64,000 nt of DNA from positions 372,001 through 436,000 of the forward strand of contig NZ_JAGGKR010000001.1 of the NCBI RefSeq assembly GCF_017873855.1, given 5' to 3'. Numbering within the stretch: position 1 is the first letter of the stretch; each line of letters starts with the position of its first letter. The notes beneath the pieces were generated by a model, which did not search any database, was not told the origin of the DNA, and worked only from the letters and a program-made list of their open reading frames with translations. Below are positions 26,010 to 34,646 of the stretch, in pieces. The position numbers were made by a program, and so were the translations under genes. This stretch comes from Methanolinea mesophila (GTDB lineage Archaea; Halobacteriota; Methanomicrobia; Methanomicrobiales; Methanospirillaceae).

Positions 26010-26488
26010 TTCTGCAATTAACCCGACACACAATCTTTTTGCTGACATTTTCTTGATTGCAGGAAGCAGCAGTTTCCAGATGAACTGCCTCGTTAAGGTC
26101 GTACATATCATTCAATTCAGGTCTTTTGTATACAATTTGGGGCTTACCCCACCCCAAACCCTCACATCTCTTATGCAGGGTCTTATTCATTGGAGGGGGG
26201 CGAAGCTCCAGGAGCGACAAGTTAGAGATAAAAATAAAACGCGATGGTTCCGCCGCCCCCGAAGGGCGCCCCGGCGGCGGATCTGGAACTTAATCCAAAT
26301 AATTACAGGTTATCCAGCAGGCCTGTCATTTCCACGAATATCCTGTGCGGGGTCGCCACAGCGGCGGGGCGACAGCCCCGGGAGCGTCGAGGTAAAATTT
26401 TTTTTAGTATCCATTTTTAGAATTTTCAGAGAAAAGAAACAGCGCTTGAAGTGAAGTGTCCAAATTGAAGAGCGAGGGATGAATTAAT
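26010..26488. other. Gene-free stretch with GC-rich palindromes
   Basis: No coding frame is convincing. Several GC-rich inverted repeats lie within AT-rich surroundings. One hairpin around 26250-26286 is built from CCGCCG/CGGCGG arms. One copy of a dispersed repeat lies at 26347-26388, and a shorter related GGGGGGCGAAGCTCC...GGAGCGAC segment lies near 26194-26216. These look like REP-type intergenic elements between convergent genes. Confidence 0.6.
26347..26388. repeat. Dispersed REP-like repeat, copy A
   Basis: A GC-rich segment containing GGGGCGACAGCCCC, ending GGGAGCGTC. It aligns to 56883-56928 with about 40 identical positions over 46 columns by eye. Both copies are intergenic and are followed by an AAAATTT tract. 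Confidence 0.7.
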
Positions 26489-27856
26489 TTACTCTTCCTT
26501 CCCCTCGCCAAACGGTTCGCCACGAAGCATCGCGTCGATGGCGAGCGCCGCCTGCTTCGCCCCACCCATGGCGAGGATGACGGTTGCCGCCCCGGTCGCG
26601 ACATCCCCTGCGGCATAATACCGCTCCCGGGTGGTCTTTCCGTTCTCGTCGACCACCAGGTTCCCTTTTCTCCCGTAGGCGACCCCGGAGAGCCTCCTGA
26701 TCAGCAGAGGATTCGGTCCCTGACCAATCGCCTGTACCAGGAGATCTGCCTCTATCGTAAAGGCGCTCCCCTCTACCGGTACCGCCTCGGGCCTCCCGCT
26801 CTGGTCGAGGTCGCACATCTCCATTCTCACGCACTCCACGCCGCTTACGCTCTGGTCCCCCAGGATCCTGACCGGGTTTGTGCAGAGCAGAAATTTTACC
26901 CCTTCTTCGGCTGCCCGTTCGACCTCTGCTTTCCGGGCCGGCAGGTCCTCCGCTCTCCTCCGGTAGACCAGCGTGACCTTTGCCCCCATCCGGCGTGCCA
27001 CGCGGGCAGAGTCCATGGCCACGTTTCCCCCTCCGACCACGACCACCCGTCTCCCCCGTTTTATCGGAGTGTCATACACCGGGAACCGGTTGGCGTGCAT
27101 CAGGTTTACCCTGGTAAGGAACTCGTTTGCCGAATAGACCCCGGAGAGCTGTTCTCCGGGAATGCCCATGAAGAAGGGGAGGCCCGCTCCCGTGGCGACG
27201 AGGACCGCGTCGAAATGGTCAAGTTCTTCCATGGAAACACTGGCCCCCGCGAGGTGGTTGCACCTGATATCTACCCCCATCTCCCGCAACTGATCGACCT
27301 CGGCCTGAACCACGTCCTTCGGAAGCCTGAAGGCCGGGATGCCATACATGAGCACTCCTCCGGGAGCATGGAGCGACTCGAACATCGTCACCTGATGACC
27401 CCTCTTCGCCAGTTCAAAGGAGGCCGCAAGACCGGCAGGGCCGGAACCGACTACCGCTACACGGTATCCGGTTGGTTCTGCTACCGCGGGAATTTTAGGC
27501 GCGTGCTCTCTTTCCCAGTCGGCCACGAAACGCTCGAGCGCCCCGATCCGGACCGGCTGCTCTTTTACGCCCAGAATGCAGACCCCTTCGCACTGCACCT
27601 CCTGTGGGCAGACCCGGCCACATATCGCGGGAAGGAGGTTTTCTTCCTTGATGATCGCCGCCGCCCCCACAAAGTCCTTTTGTGCCACCGCTGCGATGAA
27701 CGCGGGAATGTCGATCCCCACCGGGCACCCCTTCACGCACCCTGGTTTTTTGCACTGGATGCACCGTTCCGCCTCGATGACCGCTTCATCAGGGGTAAGT
27801 CCGGTGTCCACCTCCAGGAAGTCATGGATCCGGACGGACGCCGGCCGGTCACCCAT
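26489..27856 (-). CDS. NfnB/SudA/GltD-like NAD(P)H flavoprotein subunit
   Basis: A 455-residue protein of the glutamate synthase beta-subunit family. N-terminal 4Fe-4S cysteines (AERCIQCKKPGCVKGCPV and CGRVCPQEVQCEGVC) precede two dinucleotide-binding domains with VAVVGSGPAGLAASFELAKRG for FAD and VVVVGGGNVAMDSARVA for NAD(P)H. ATG 27856 overlaps the upstream subunit's stop by 8 bases and gives the family N-terminus; an earlier ATG at 27892 would overlap by 44. With the alpha subunit it forms a cytosolic ferredoxin:NADP oxidoreductase (Nfn), sulfide dehydrogenase, or electron donor complex. Exact electron partners are unknown. Confidence 0.88.
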   Translation of the reverse strand: MGDRPASVRIHDFLEVDTGLTPDEAVIEAERCIQCKKPGCVKGCPVGIDIPAFIAAVAQKDFVGAAAIIKEENLLPAICGRVCPQEVQCEGVCILGVKEQPVRIGALERFVADWEREHAPKIPAVAEPTGYRVAVVGSGPAGLAASFELAKRGHQVTMFESLHAPGGVLMYGIPAFRLPKDVVQAEVDQLREMGVDIRCNHLAGASVSMEELDHFDAVLVATGAGLPFFMGIPGEQLSGVYSANEFLTRVNLMHANRFPVYDTPIKRGRRVVVVGGGNVAMDSARVARRMGAKVTLVYRRRAEDLPARKAEVERAAEEGVKFLLCTNPVRILGDQSVSGVECVRMEMCDLDQSGRPEAVPVEGSAFTIEADLLVQAIGQGPNPLLIRRLSGVAYGRKGNLVVDENGKTTRERYYAAGDVATGAATVILAMGGAKQAALAIDAMLRGEPFGEGKEE

Positions 27857-28706
27857 GATGTGTCCCCTCCCCGCACCTGCAGGCGTGCTCATGGTAGTGC
27901 TCCATAGACTCTTTCTCTTCCTCGAGGTAGTACCGTTGCCGCTGCATGAGGAGTTCGAAGTCCACCAGGTGCGCGTCGAACTCGGGCCCGTCCACGCATG
28001 CGAATCTGGTCTCCCCGCCGACCGACACCCTGCACGACCCGCACATCCCCGTCCCGTCGACCATGACGGGGTTCAGCGAGACAAACGTCTTTATTCCCGC
28101 GGGCCTTGTCACGTTCGAGGTCACCTTCATCATGATTGCAGGGCCGATGATCCACACGCAGTCGATCTTGTGTCTCGAGATCTCCTGTTTCAGCAGGTCC
28201 GCGGGAAACCCATGATGGCCCCTGCTCCCGTCATCGGTAGCGACGTGAAGCTCGTCGCAGATCCCCGCGAGTTCGTCCTCAAGGATGAGGAAATCAGCGT
28301 TCCTGGCGCCGATTATCCCGATAACATAATTCCCGGCGCTCCTGGCCTCCCTGGCAATGAGGGGAAGAGAGGCGATCCCTACCCCCCCGCCTACCACGAT
28401 GACCCTGCCATCGTTCTGGATCTCGCTTGGTCTTCCCAGTGGTCCGGCGATGTCGAGCACGTGGTCCCCTTCTTCCAGTGCTGCAAGCTGACGGGTGGTT
28501 TTTCCCACTGCCATGAAGATAATCCGGACCAGGTCCCCTTGTACTGCGGAGATGGTGAGCGGAATTCTTTCCCCCCTTTCATCGATCCTGACGATCAGAA
28601 ATTGCCCCGCCCTTGCATGCCGGGCGACCTGGGGCGCCCGCACCCACACCTGGTACACCCGTTCTGCAAGAGCTTTTGCTTCTTCCACCCGATACAAAAA
28701 ATTCAC
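27849..28706 (-). CDS. NfnA/SudB-like ferredoxin-NADP reductase subunit
   Basis: The 285-residue protein has an FAD-binding barrel (RAGQFLIVRIDERGERIPL, with RIPLTIS as the flavin site), an NAD-binding half (RVIVVGGGVGIASLPLIARE), and a C-terminal 2Fe-2S loop, DGTGMCGSCRVSVGGETRFAC, typical of the dihydroorotate dehydrogenase electron-transfer/SudB family. It pairs with the overlapping GltD-like subunit. It begins 30 bases after arcS on the same strand, so reductant supply may be cotranscribed with tRNA archaeosine synthesis; this link is only contextual. Confidence 0.88.
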   Translation of the reverse strand: MNFLYRVEEAKALAERVYQVWVRAPQVARHARAGQFLIVRIDERGERIPLTISAVQGDLVRIIFMAVGKTTRQLAALEEGDHVLDIAGPLGRPSEIQNDGRVIVVGGGVGIASLPLIAREARSAGNYVIGIIGARNADFLILEDELAGICDELHVATDDGSRGHHGFPADLLKQEISRHKIDCVWIIGPAIMMKVTSNVTRPAGIKTFVSLNPVMVDGTGMCGSCRVSVGGETRFACVDGPEFDAHLVDFELLMQRQRYYLEEEKESMEHYHEHACRCGEGTHHG

Positions 28707-28736
28707 TCCGTAATTCGTCCGATCAGATTCCGATAG

Positions 28737-30374
28737 TTATAGTTGCTGGATCCTCTTTACCTTACGCACCCTGACCGCAACTCCCCTGGACGAGCGGAGC
28801 ATCTCCCCGGCGGGCATCGCGGCGCGACCCGAGGCTTCGACCCCCGGACCGGTCACGAACACCTCGTCCCCTTCCCGGATGGCGGGGTCCGCGTCGATCA
28901 CTCCCGGCGCAAGGATATCCCCCTGGGGGATGAAATCGTCGATCGTCACCCGGTAGCCGGTGGGGATGAGCTCCCATCCTTTCAGGGTCGGGCGGAGCAG
29001 CCCTGTCCCGGTATCCAGGGAGAACAGGGGGTCCTTCCCCCGGTAGGCCATGACCTGGGGGTACCTCCCTTTCAGGAAGAGCCCTTTCGCGGCGATCTCA
29101 GCTCCGAACTGCCATAACCCGGTACCCCGGACCAGGTCGTGCCGGACCTTCCGTTCACCAACGAGCGCGGCGTCGAGTGCAGTGAGCGACTGCGAGGAGG
29201 CGGGATGCCCGCTGCAGGTGCACTCAAGGGTGATCCCCGCCGCGTCCGCCGCCATCTCTGCAGTTGCGAGGGCCCCGCCTTCAAGATGGGCAATCACCCT
29301 CTTATAGGGGTTCTTTGCGAGGTATCCGGCAAGGATCGCCGCAATCCGCTCCCGTTCCTCCGCATCCCAGTAACCGGTCACCGGGACATCGTAATGTGCG
29401 GCGGGATACACCAGCTCAAGTTCCCGGGGGACCAGCCCCAGGGGTGAGGTGAGGATCAGTTCGTGCGCCCTCCCGGCGATGACCGGGATAAACCTCCTGT
29501 GGCTTGCGGAGAGGGAGTAGGGCTTGTGCGCCGAACAGGGCAGAAGCACCGCGGTCTCCGCAACAGGGGGCGAATAGCGCCCGATGACACGTTCCGCGAA
29601 CCGGGTTACCTCGAACCTGTGCAGCGATTCTCCGGTCGTTGCAAGGAGGGGTACGCTTCTCGCGACCGGCACTGCGGGTTCCATCAGGGATCGTGCGGAA
29701 TCGAGGAGCCGGAGGATCGCCACCTGCGGGGGGAAGAACCTGCACCGCGACTCCACCAGGTCCCTGAGACGGGCTTCACCGATGAAACGGCGCACAAGGG
29801 CGAGTTCTTTCTCGAGGGCGTACCGGTTGTGCCGGAAGATATCGCCGTCCCGGCACCCTTCGCAGGTACAGGCCTCCGATTCCATCCATTCCGCAGGAAA
29901 TGTCCCCTCCGGGAGGCAGTAGAGACCCTGTGCGCTCGCAAGATCGACGCCCTGGTAGTCGAAGAGGTCGAATCCCGAGTAACAGAGTATCGCCGCGTTT
30001 GAGGGAAGGGCCGTTCCGGGCGCATACCATGCGGTATCGGGCGGTACCATTGATTTGAGGGTGGAGAGCCACTGGACGTACTCCCTCGACTGGGCGAGCG
30101 CGGTATGCCAGTTCCCCACCATCACGCACGAGCCCGAAACAGCCGGGCACTCCACCGCCGGGTGGACCCAGACCGGCTCGTCGTCCCCGCACGCGTGATA
30201 CGCCCCCGCGAGCCCCGCGTCGGCGAGGAGGGGCATGTTGTCGAGCCGGTGCCGTTCAAGGGACGGAAAGATTCTGTCGGTCTCGACCACTGCGGGGAGG
30301 GCGAGGGTGAGGTCGTCCCTCTGGTAGACCGAGAGCCTCGCGAGGGCGTCCCGTTTCCTGACCTCAAACCCCAT
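28737..30374 (-). CDS. arcS: Archaeosine synthase ArcS
   Basis: The protein matches ArcS (TgtA2), which attaches lysine to preQ0 at tRNA position 15 before RaSEA cleavage. It has an inactive TGT-like N-terminal domain with a zinc-type CTCEGC pattern, the diagnostic [19 protein letters not shown] motif, and a C-terminal PUA domain ([26 protein letters not shown]). Start ATG 30374 or 30380, both inside the tgtA 3' end, indicating coupling. Length (545 residues) is usual for euryarchaeal ArcS. Confidence 0.94.
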   Translation of the reverse strand: MGFEVRKRDALARLSVYQRDDLTLALPAVVETDRIFPSLERHRLDNMPLLADAGLAGAYHACGDDEPVWVHPAVECPAVSGSCVMVGNWHTALAQSREYVQWLSTLKSMVPPDTAWYAPGTALPSNAAILCYSGFDLFDYQGVDLASAQGLYCLPEGTFPAEWMESEACTCEGCRDGDIFRHNRYALEKELALVRRFIGEARLRDLVESRCRFFPPQVAILRLLDSARSLMEPAVPVARSVPLLATTGESLHRFEVTRFAERVIGRYSPPVAETAVLLPCSAHKPYSLSASHRRFIPVIAGRAHELILTSPLGLVPRELELVYPAAHYDVPVTGYWDAEERERIAAILAGYLAKNPYKRVIAHLEGGALATAEMAADAAGITLECTCSGHPASSQSLTALDAALVGERKVRHDLVRGTGLWQFGAEIAAKGLFLKGRYPQVMAYRGKDPLFSLDTGTGLLRPTLKGWELIPTGYRVTIDDFIPQGDILAPGVIDADPAIREGDEVFVTGPGVEASGRAAMPAGEMLRSSRGVAVRVRKVKRIQQL

Positions 30375-31818
30375 GTACACGCACCTCAGCGCCCGGCACC
30401 TGCTCCCTCACCAGGGACTCCCACTCCGGGGGGCACCGCACGACGACCCTGCTTTCCGGATGAGTCTCCAGGTAGCAGCGAATACCCCGGCACCCCGAGA
30501 CCATCATGTCACAGTCCCAGTCGGGGATCTCGGCCTGGCCGACCGGGAAGGTCTCCCGGAGCTCTGGAGGATACGGGCCGAACGGGGGTTTATAGAGAAG
30601 GACCAGGTCGAAGTCACGCTCGTCCCCGCCGGTCATATCGATGAGCACTCTTTCGCCCCCGGCGATCCGGCCGATCGTCCCGTGGTACCGGATCACTTCG
30701 GTCCGGGCGCAGCTTTCGCTTCCCCGGTAGAAAAACCGCCGCTTGCTCACCCGATCCGACCTTTCCAGCTCCGGGGCACGTGTGAGGAGTTCCCGGTACC
30801 CCCGGAGGAGCTCGGGATGTGCACGGCACCGCTCGTCGACAAGTTCCCAGAGGGTGCCGTCGGTGATCGCCTGCCGTATACGGGAGATCTCCCCGAGGCT
30901 CACCTGGAGGTTGTGCAGGGCGAGGAGCCGCTCCTTGTCAGGGGCTTCCTGGAGTTCCTTTGCGGAATGCCGGCGGCATACCTCGCAGGTGCAGGGGAGG
31001 TCCGAGAGTTCGGAGAGCCTCATGCTCCCTCCCGCGGTGATATAGCGCCCGTCCTTGGCGTAGAGTGCATATGCCGCGGAATCGAAGATATCGCATCCCA
31101 TGGCCACCGCGAGGGCGAACATGGACGGGTGGCCCGCCCCGAAGAGGTGCACGCATGCCGCGGGGGAAAGCCCGGACTTTGCCGCACTGACCACCTTCAC
31201 CAGGTCCTTGTACCGGTAGGACTCCATCAACGGGACGACGGCCCCTATCGGGCAGAACGCGATACCAAGGTCAGAAACCTCTTTACCGGCCCGGGTCCGG
31301 AGGTCGGTGAACAGGCCCCCCTGGACCGGTCCGGCCAGGTTTCCGTCCGGCCCGAGGATCTCCTTCGCCTCCCGCATTCGTTCCATGGTGATCGCGAGCT
31401 CGTCGGTGGCCCGCTGCCTGTCGGCGTCCGGCGGGGTGGGAATGTCGAGCGGCACGATGATGTCGCTCCCGATCGCCTGCTGGAACGTCAGGGTGTCCCG
31501 GTTGGTCACCTCGACCTCCCCGTACACCGAGAGCTGGAAGGAGCCCGAATCGGTCATGATCAGCCCGTCGAAGCCGAGCGTCCTGTGCACTCCTTCACTG
31601 ACCACCTTCTCCCCGAACTCCCTGCTCCGGTAGAAGATGTAGGCATTGGTGATCAGTCCCTCGACTCCCAGCGCCTGCATCTCCTGCGGGGTTATCAACT
31701 GCAGGTGCGGGTTGATTACCGGGAGGAGCGCCGGGGTGCGCATGGTCCGTTCCCCCGCTTTCAGCCTGCCCAGTCTTCCCGCGATGTCCTTTGCGGTTAT
31801 TTCAAAGAAAATTGCCAT
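30364..31818 (-). CDS. tgtA: tRNA-guanine(15) transglycosylase (arcTGT)
   Basis: This enzyme exchanges guanine-15 in the D-loop of tRNAs for preQ0, the first archaeosine step on tRNA. The TIM-barrel carries [19 protein letters not shown] (catalytic Asp region), [15 protein letters not shown] (nucleophile Asp) and zinc ligands [10 protein letters not shown]. The C-terminal extension of about 130 residues is shorter than the full PUA-containing arcTGT (484 residues here), so the PUA function may be supplied by ArcS. It follows the AMMECR1 gene by 8 bases and overlaps arcS. Confidence 0.95.
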   Translation of the reverse strand: MAIFFEITAKDIAGRLGRLKAGERTMRTPALLPVINPHLQLITPQEMQALGVEGLITNAYIFYRSREFGEKVVSEGVHRTLGFDGLIMTDSGSFQLSVYGEVEVTNRDTLTFQQAIGSDIIVPLDIPTPPDADRQRATDELAITMERMREAKEILGPDGNLAGPVQGGLFTDLRTRAGKEVSDLGIAFCPIGAVVPLMESYRYKDLVKVVSAAKSGLSPAACVHLFGAGHPSMFALAVAMGCDIFDSAAYALYAKDGRYITAGGSMRLSELSDLPCTCEVCRRHSAKELQEAPDKERLLALHNLQVSLGEISRIRQAITDGTLWELVDERCRAHPELLRGYRELLTRAPELERSDRVSKRRFFYRGSESCARTEVIRYHGTIGRIAGGERVLIDMTGGDERDFDLVLLYKPPFGPYPPELRETFPVGQAEIPDWDCDMMVSGCRGIRCYLETHPESRVVVRCPPEWESLVREQVPGAEVRVHGV

Positions 31819-31826
31819 TTGCAGTC

Positions 31827-32384
31827 CTATTCGTCGAAAATCTGGCCTTCGAACGTAAATATATCCACGGAGTTATCGCACCAGCATCCGGACCGGAGCC
31901 CGGCTTTCATGCAGGTATGGTCGAGGAACGTCCGTGCGTCCCAGCAGTATTCCGTGGCCACCTGGGGGAGCAGCAGCCCGCTCCTTCCGTGTCCCCGTAC
32001 AATCAGCCCGTGCCTCCCGACCTCGATCGCCCCCGGCCTCTCTCCCGGGGGTACGGCGAGCGGCTGGGGCACCGAGAGCACCGTCACTTCGATGTGCACG
32101 GACGGCAGTTCCGATCCCGAGACCGGAGGAAACCTCGGGTCCTCGAGTGCGGCGGCCGTAGCCGCCTGCGGAACGGCATCGCCGAGCGTGAGCATGGGAT
32201 ACGGAAACCCGATGCACCCCCTCAGCTCCCCGTTCCGGGTGAGGGTAACAAATACTCCTCGTTTCTGCGAAAAGACCGGGGTAAGGCAGGGGAGCGGGTG
32301 TTCTGCGCCGCCGATACAGTTTTCGAGTGTGGTGCGGGCGAGAAGGAGCGCGAGCCTTCCTTCCTCCGCGGTAAGGGCCTCCAT
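31827..32384 (-). CDS. AMMECR1 domain protein
   Basis: The 185-residue protein matches AMMECR1 (PF01871/TIGR00296), with the invariant [11 protein letters not shown] motif and the [20 protein letters not shown] segment. The family occurs in archaea, bacteria and eukaryotes and is component A of the AmmeMemoRadiSam system; its biochemical role is unsettled. No Memo or cognate radical SAM gene is adjacent. Instead it heads the tgtA-arcS-nfn run, eight bases upstream of tgtA. Confidence 0.92.
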   Translation of the reverse strand: MEALTAEEGRLALLLARTTLENCIGGAEHPLPCLTPVFSQKRGVFVTLTRNGELRGCIGFPYPMLTLGDAVPQAATAAALEDPRFPPVSGSELPSVHIEVTVLSVPQPLAVPPGERPGAIEVGRHGLIVRGHGRSGLLLPQVATEYCWDARTFLDHTCMKAGLRSGCWCDNSVDIFTFEGQIFDE

Positions 32385-32793
32385 CAGGGGTACCTCTGGT
32401 CGCTGTTGGCTCTAGTAACTTTCCACTGCGGCCGGATCCCGGTATCCGCATGTAATTCCGGCAACAGGGCCTGGGTTCCCGTTTTCCGGATCCCGGGTCC
32501 CCTTTTATGAAGGAGATTGAAACAGATCTCACCCGGGTAACAAGGGGACCGTACGAGATCCCCGGCCCCAGGATATCGCGTGAGGGCACCCATCCCCTAC
32601 GAGAGATCATGGCCGGTACTCCGGGAGCCGCCGACGATTATAATATTCAACATTTCGAGCACCACGGCAGGTAACATCTTCGATGCCGGGAGTGCGGACG
32701 GGTATGATATTTCGCAATCGTGCACCGCGGCCGGCATTATCGGGGGGGTGCGTCATAGGATAGCAGTAAATAACAGCACCGATCAGTACTACA
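32385..32793. other. Intergenic stretch before rnpB
   Basis: This region between the minus-strand AMMECR1 gene and the RNase P RNA holds the promoters of both. A 55-codon plus-strand frame (ATG 32507, TAA 32674) exists but has no ribosome binding site and mixed third-position composition, so I do not call it. Nothing else is recognised. Confidence 0.4.
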
Positions 32794-33137
32794 GGAGAGG
32801 GAGAGTGCGGCTGACGGTGGCCGAACTGGCCGCTGAGGAAAGTCCCCCCACCTGCTGAGCACGCAGCCATATGCAAGTATGGGTGGCGAGAGTCACGGCA
32901 ATGGCACAGACACGGCACGGCCTGTTCCCGGTGATGATGCGGCTGAGCTCCTTCCGGAGCGAGAAACGCGAGAGATCGCGTGAGATAACCCGCTGAGCAA
33001 AGGAACAGGAAACGTTGAAACGGCGAATCCCTGCGGGTGCAAGCCAGAACAGGGCAACAGGTCGCTCAGTCACCGCCCGGGTATGGCGCATAGCTGAATG
33101 CCGCAAAGAACAGAAGGGGGCTTACTCCTCCCACTCC
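32794..33137 (+). ncRNA. rnpB: RNase P RNA, archaeal type A-like
   Basis: The conserved core is unmistakable: GAGGAAAGTCCCCCC (CR-I, 5' strand of P4) at about 32835-32849 and ACAGAAGGGGGCTTACTCC (CR-V, 3' strand of P4) near 33110-33128. The ends form helix P1: GGAGAGGGAG at 32794 pairs with CTCCCACTCC at the 3' end with one A-A mismatch. The RNA processes the 5' leaders of tRNA precursors together with protein subunits. Exact ends are estimated from P1. Confidence 0.95.
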
Positions 33138-33194
33138 AAATTATGCACACAGGGCCAAACTATTTTGAATAATAATCACCCACAGTAATATCAT

Positions 33195-33755
33195 ATGCAC
33201 ATCCCTACCTCCGACGAGATAAAGGCAAGACGGGAAGTGCTGGGCATACGGCAGGCTGAACTGGCGAAGCGGGCCGGAATAAGCCAGTCCATGGTAGCCC
33301 GGATCGAGGCCGGGACCGTCGATCCCCGGGTGAGTACGCTCACGAAGATCATCGAGGTCCTGAACACCGCCGAGCGCTCGAGGGTCACCGCGGCGATGGT
33401 AATGCATACCCCCGTATTTGCAGTCGGCTCAACCGAGCCCATCGGGGTCGCGATCGAGATGATGGACCGGAACAGCATCTCGCAGCTCCCGGTGATAGAC
33501 GAAGGGGTGCCGGTCGGGTGCATCTCCGAGTCCGCGATCGTCAACGCCCTTGACGATCCGGTCCATTACAGGAAGGAGGAATCGAGGATACGGGACTTCA
33601 TGGAATCGGGGTTTCCCACGGTACCTCCGGACATGGACATCGAGACCGTGGTGCGGATTCTTCAGCACAACCACGCGGTCCTGGTGATGGAGTCGGGAAA
33701 GGTGCAGGGAGTGATCACGAAGCACGACCTGATTCCCCTCATTGTAGAGCGCTGA
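33195..33755 (+). CDS. HTH-CBS transcriptional regulator
   Basis: Residues 6-60 form an XRE-type helix-turn-helix (RREVLGIRQAELAKRAGISQ, then SMVARIEAG). Two CBS domains follow (about 65-125 and 128-186; ISQLPVIDEGVPVGCISE and AVLVMESGKVQGVITKHDL). Paired CBS domains bind adenine nucleotides or SAM, so this is probably an energy- or metabolite-sensing repressor. The type is widespread in euryarchaea. It lies 57 bases downstream of rnpB; target genes are not evident. Confidence 0.92.
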   Translation: MHIPTSDEIKARREVLGIRQAELAKRAGISQSMVARIEAGTVDPRVSTLTKIIEVLNTAERSRVTAAMVMHTPVFAVGSTEPIGVAIEMMDRNSISQLPVIDEGVPVGCISESAIVNALDDPVHYRKEESRIRDFMESGFPTVPPDMDIETVVRILQHNHAVLVMESGKVQGVITKHDLIPLIVER

Positions 33756-33922
33756 TCAGGGGATTCCTGGTAAGATACAGGTTTGACTCGCGAGAGCAGG
33801 GAGGCAAAGGTCCGGCTCGTCACATATTCAGAATTCGTCTTTTTTTACTGGTAATCATAATGTCGTTAAAAAATTGTCTGGGGGAATGAGACCTCCGCTA
33901 TGCAGCAGCCCCGCCGCTCCCG

Positions 33923-34591
33923 TTACAACTGGGACACAAGGTCCCGTAGTACAGTAATGGGCACCTTTGCTTTCACCACCGAAGACGCGAGCAGGACTCC
34001 GTCGGTCCCCAGGTCCCGGGCAATCTTCACGCACTCGCCCGACTGGATCCCGGCCCCGGTGAGGATCTTCACGCCGGGGTTTACCTTTCTCACCGCCTCC
34101 ACCGAGCGTGTTATGATCTCGGGATTCGCCTTCGAAACCGATATACCGCTCCCGATGAGTTCCGGGGGCTCGATGGCGACGTAGTCCGGGGAGAGCACTG
34201 CCGCCGCGGCGGTGGTGATGTCGTTGTTGGTACAGACCACCGAGATCATTCTCTGCGCCTTGAGCGCCTGGACCGCGGCATCGATATCCGCCAGGGTCAG
34301 CCGCCGTTCGGAATGGTTCACCAGGGATCCGGTCGCCCCCGCCTGTTTCAGGGCTTCCGCGGTGATCGACCCCGTATGCGCCCCGGGTTCCGCCCCGTCA
34401 ACGTGCTGGGCATATACGGGGAGCGCGTAGTGCATGGAGATGGGATGGATATTCATGTAGCTCGGCGCGATCCCGATGCTCGTACCGCTCTCGTCCGCCA
34501 CCTGCTGGGCGGCGTCCGCAAGATTGTGCACCCGCTGTCCGGACCCTTCGGTGTAGGTCTTCAGGTTAAGAAGAATGAATGGGGTTGACAT
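33923..34591 (-). CDS. tpiA: Triosephosphate isomerase (archaeal)
   Basis: The 222-residue short archaeal TIM interconverts dihydroxyacetone phosphate and glyceraldehyde 3-phosphate in gluconeogenesis. Active-site residues are present in LLNLKTYTE (Asn, Lys), SLVNHSERR (His) and [11 protein letters not shown] (Glu); phosphate loops GAGIQSGE and [10 protein letters not shown] are visible. ATG 34591 is chosen because a GGAG site precedes it and family members start here; an in-frame upstream start would add ten residues. Single gene. Confidence 0.96.
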   Translation of the reverse strand: MSTPFILLNLKTYTEGSGQRVHNLADAAQQVADESGTSIGIAPSYMNIHPISMHYALPVYAQHVDGAEPGAHTGSITAEALKQAGATGSLVNHSERRLTLADIDAAVQALKAQRMISVVCTNNDITTAAAAVLSPDYVAIEPPELIGSGISVSKANPEIITRSVEAVRKVNPGVKILTGAGIQSGECVKIARDLGTDGVLLASSVVKAKVPITVLRDLVSQL

Positions 34592-34646
34592 GACGTTCTC
34601 CACGGAACACTTGTCCTTCAATCATTAAGAAATGCTTCGCCCGTTC

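Noticed and set aside
30373-32415. 680-codon plus-strand ORF
   Set aside because: Antisense to tgtA and AMMECR1, both strongly supported; typical high-GC shadow.
32507-32674. 55-codon ORF upstream of rnpB
   Set aside because: No ribosome binding site, weak third-position bias and no recognisable motif; kept only as a note.
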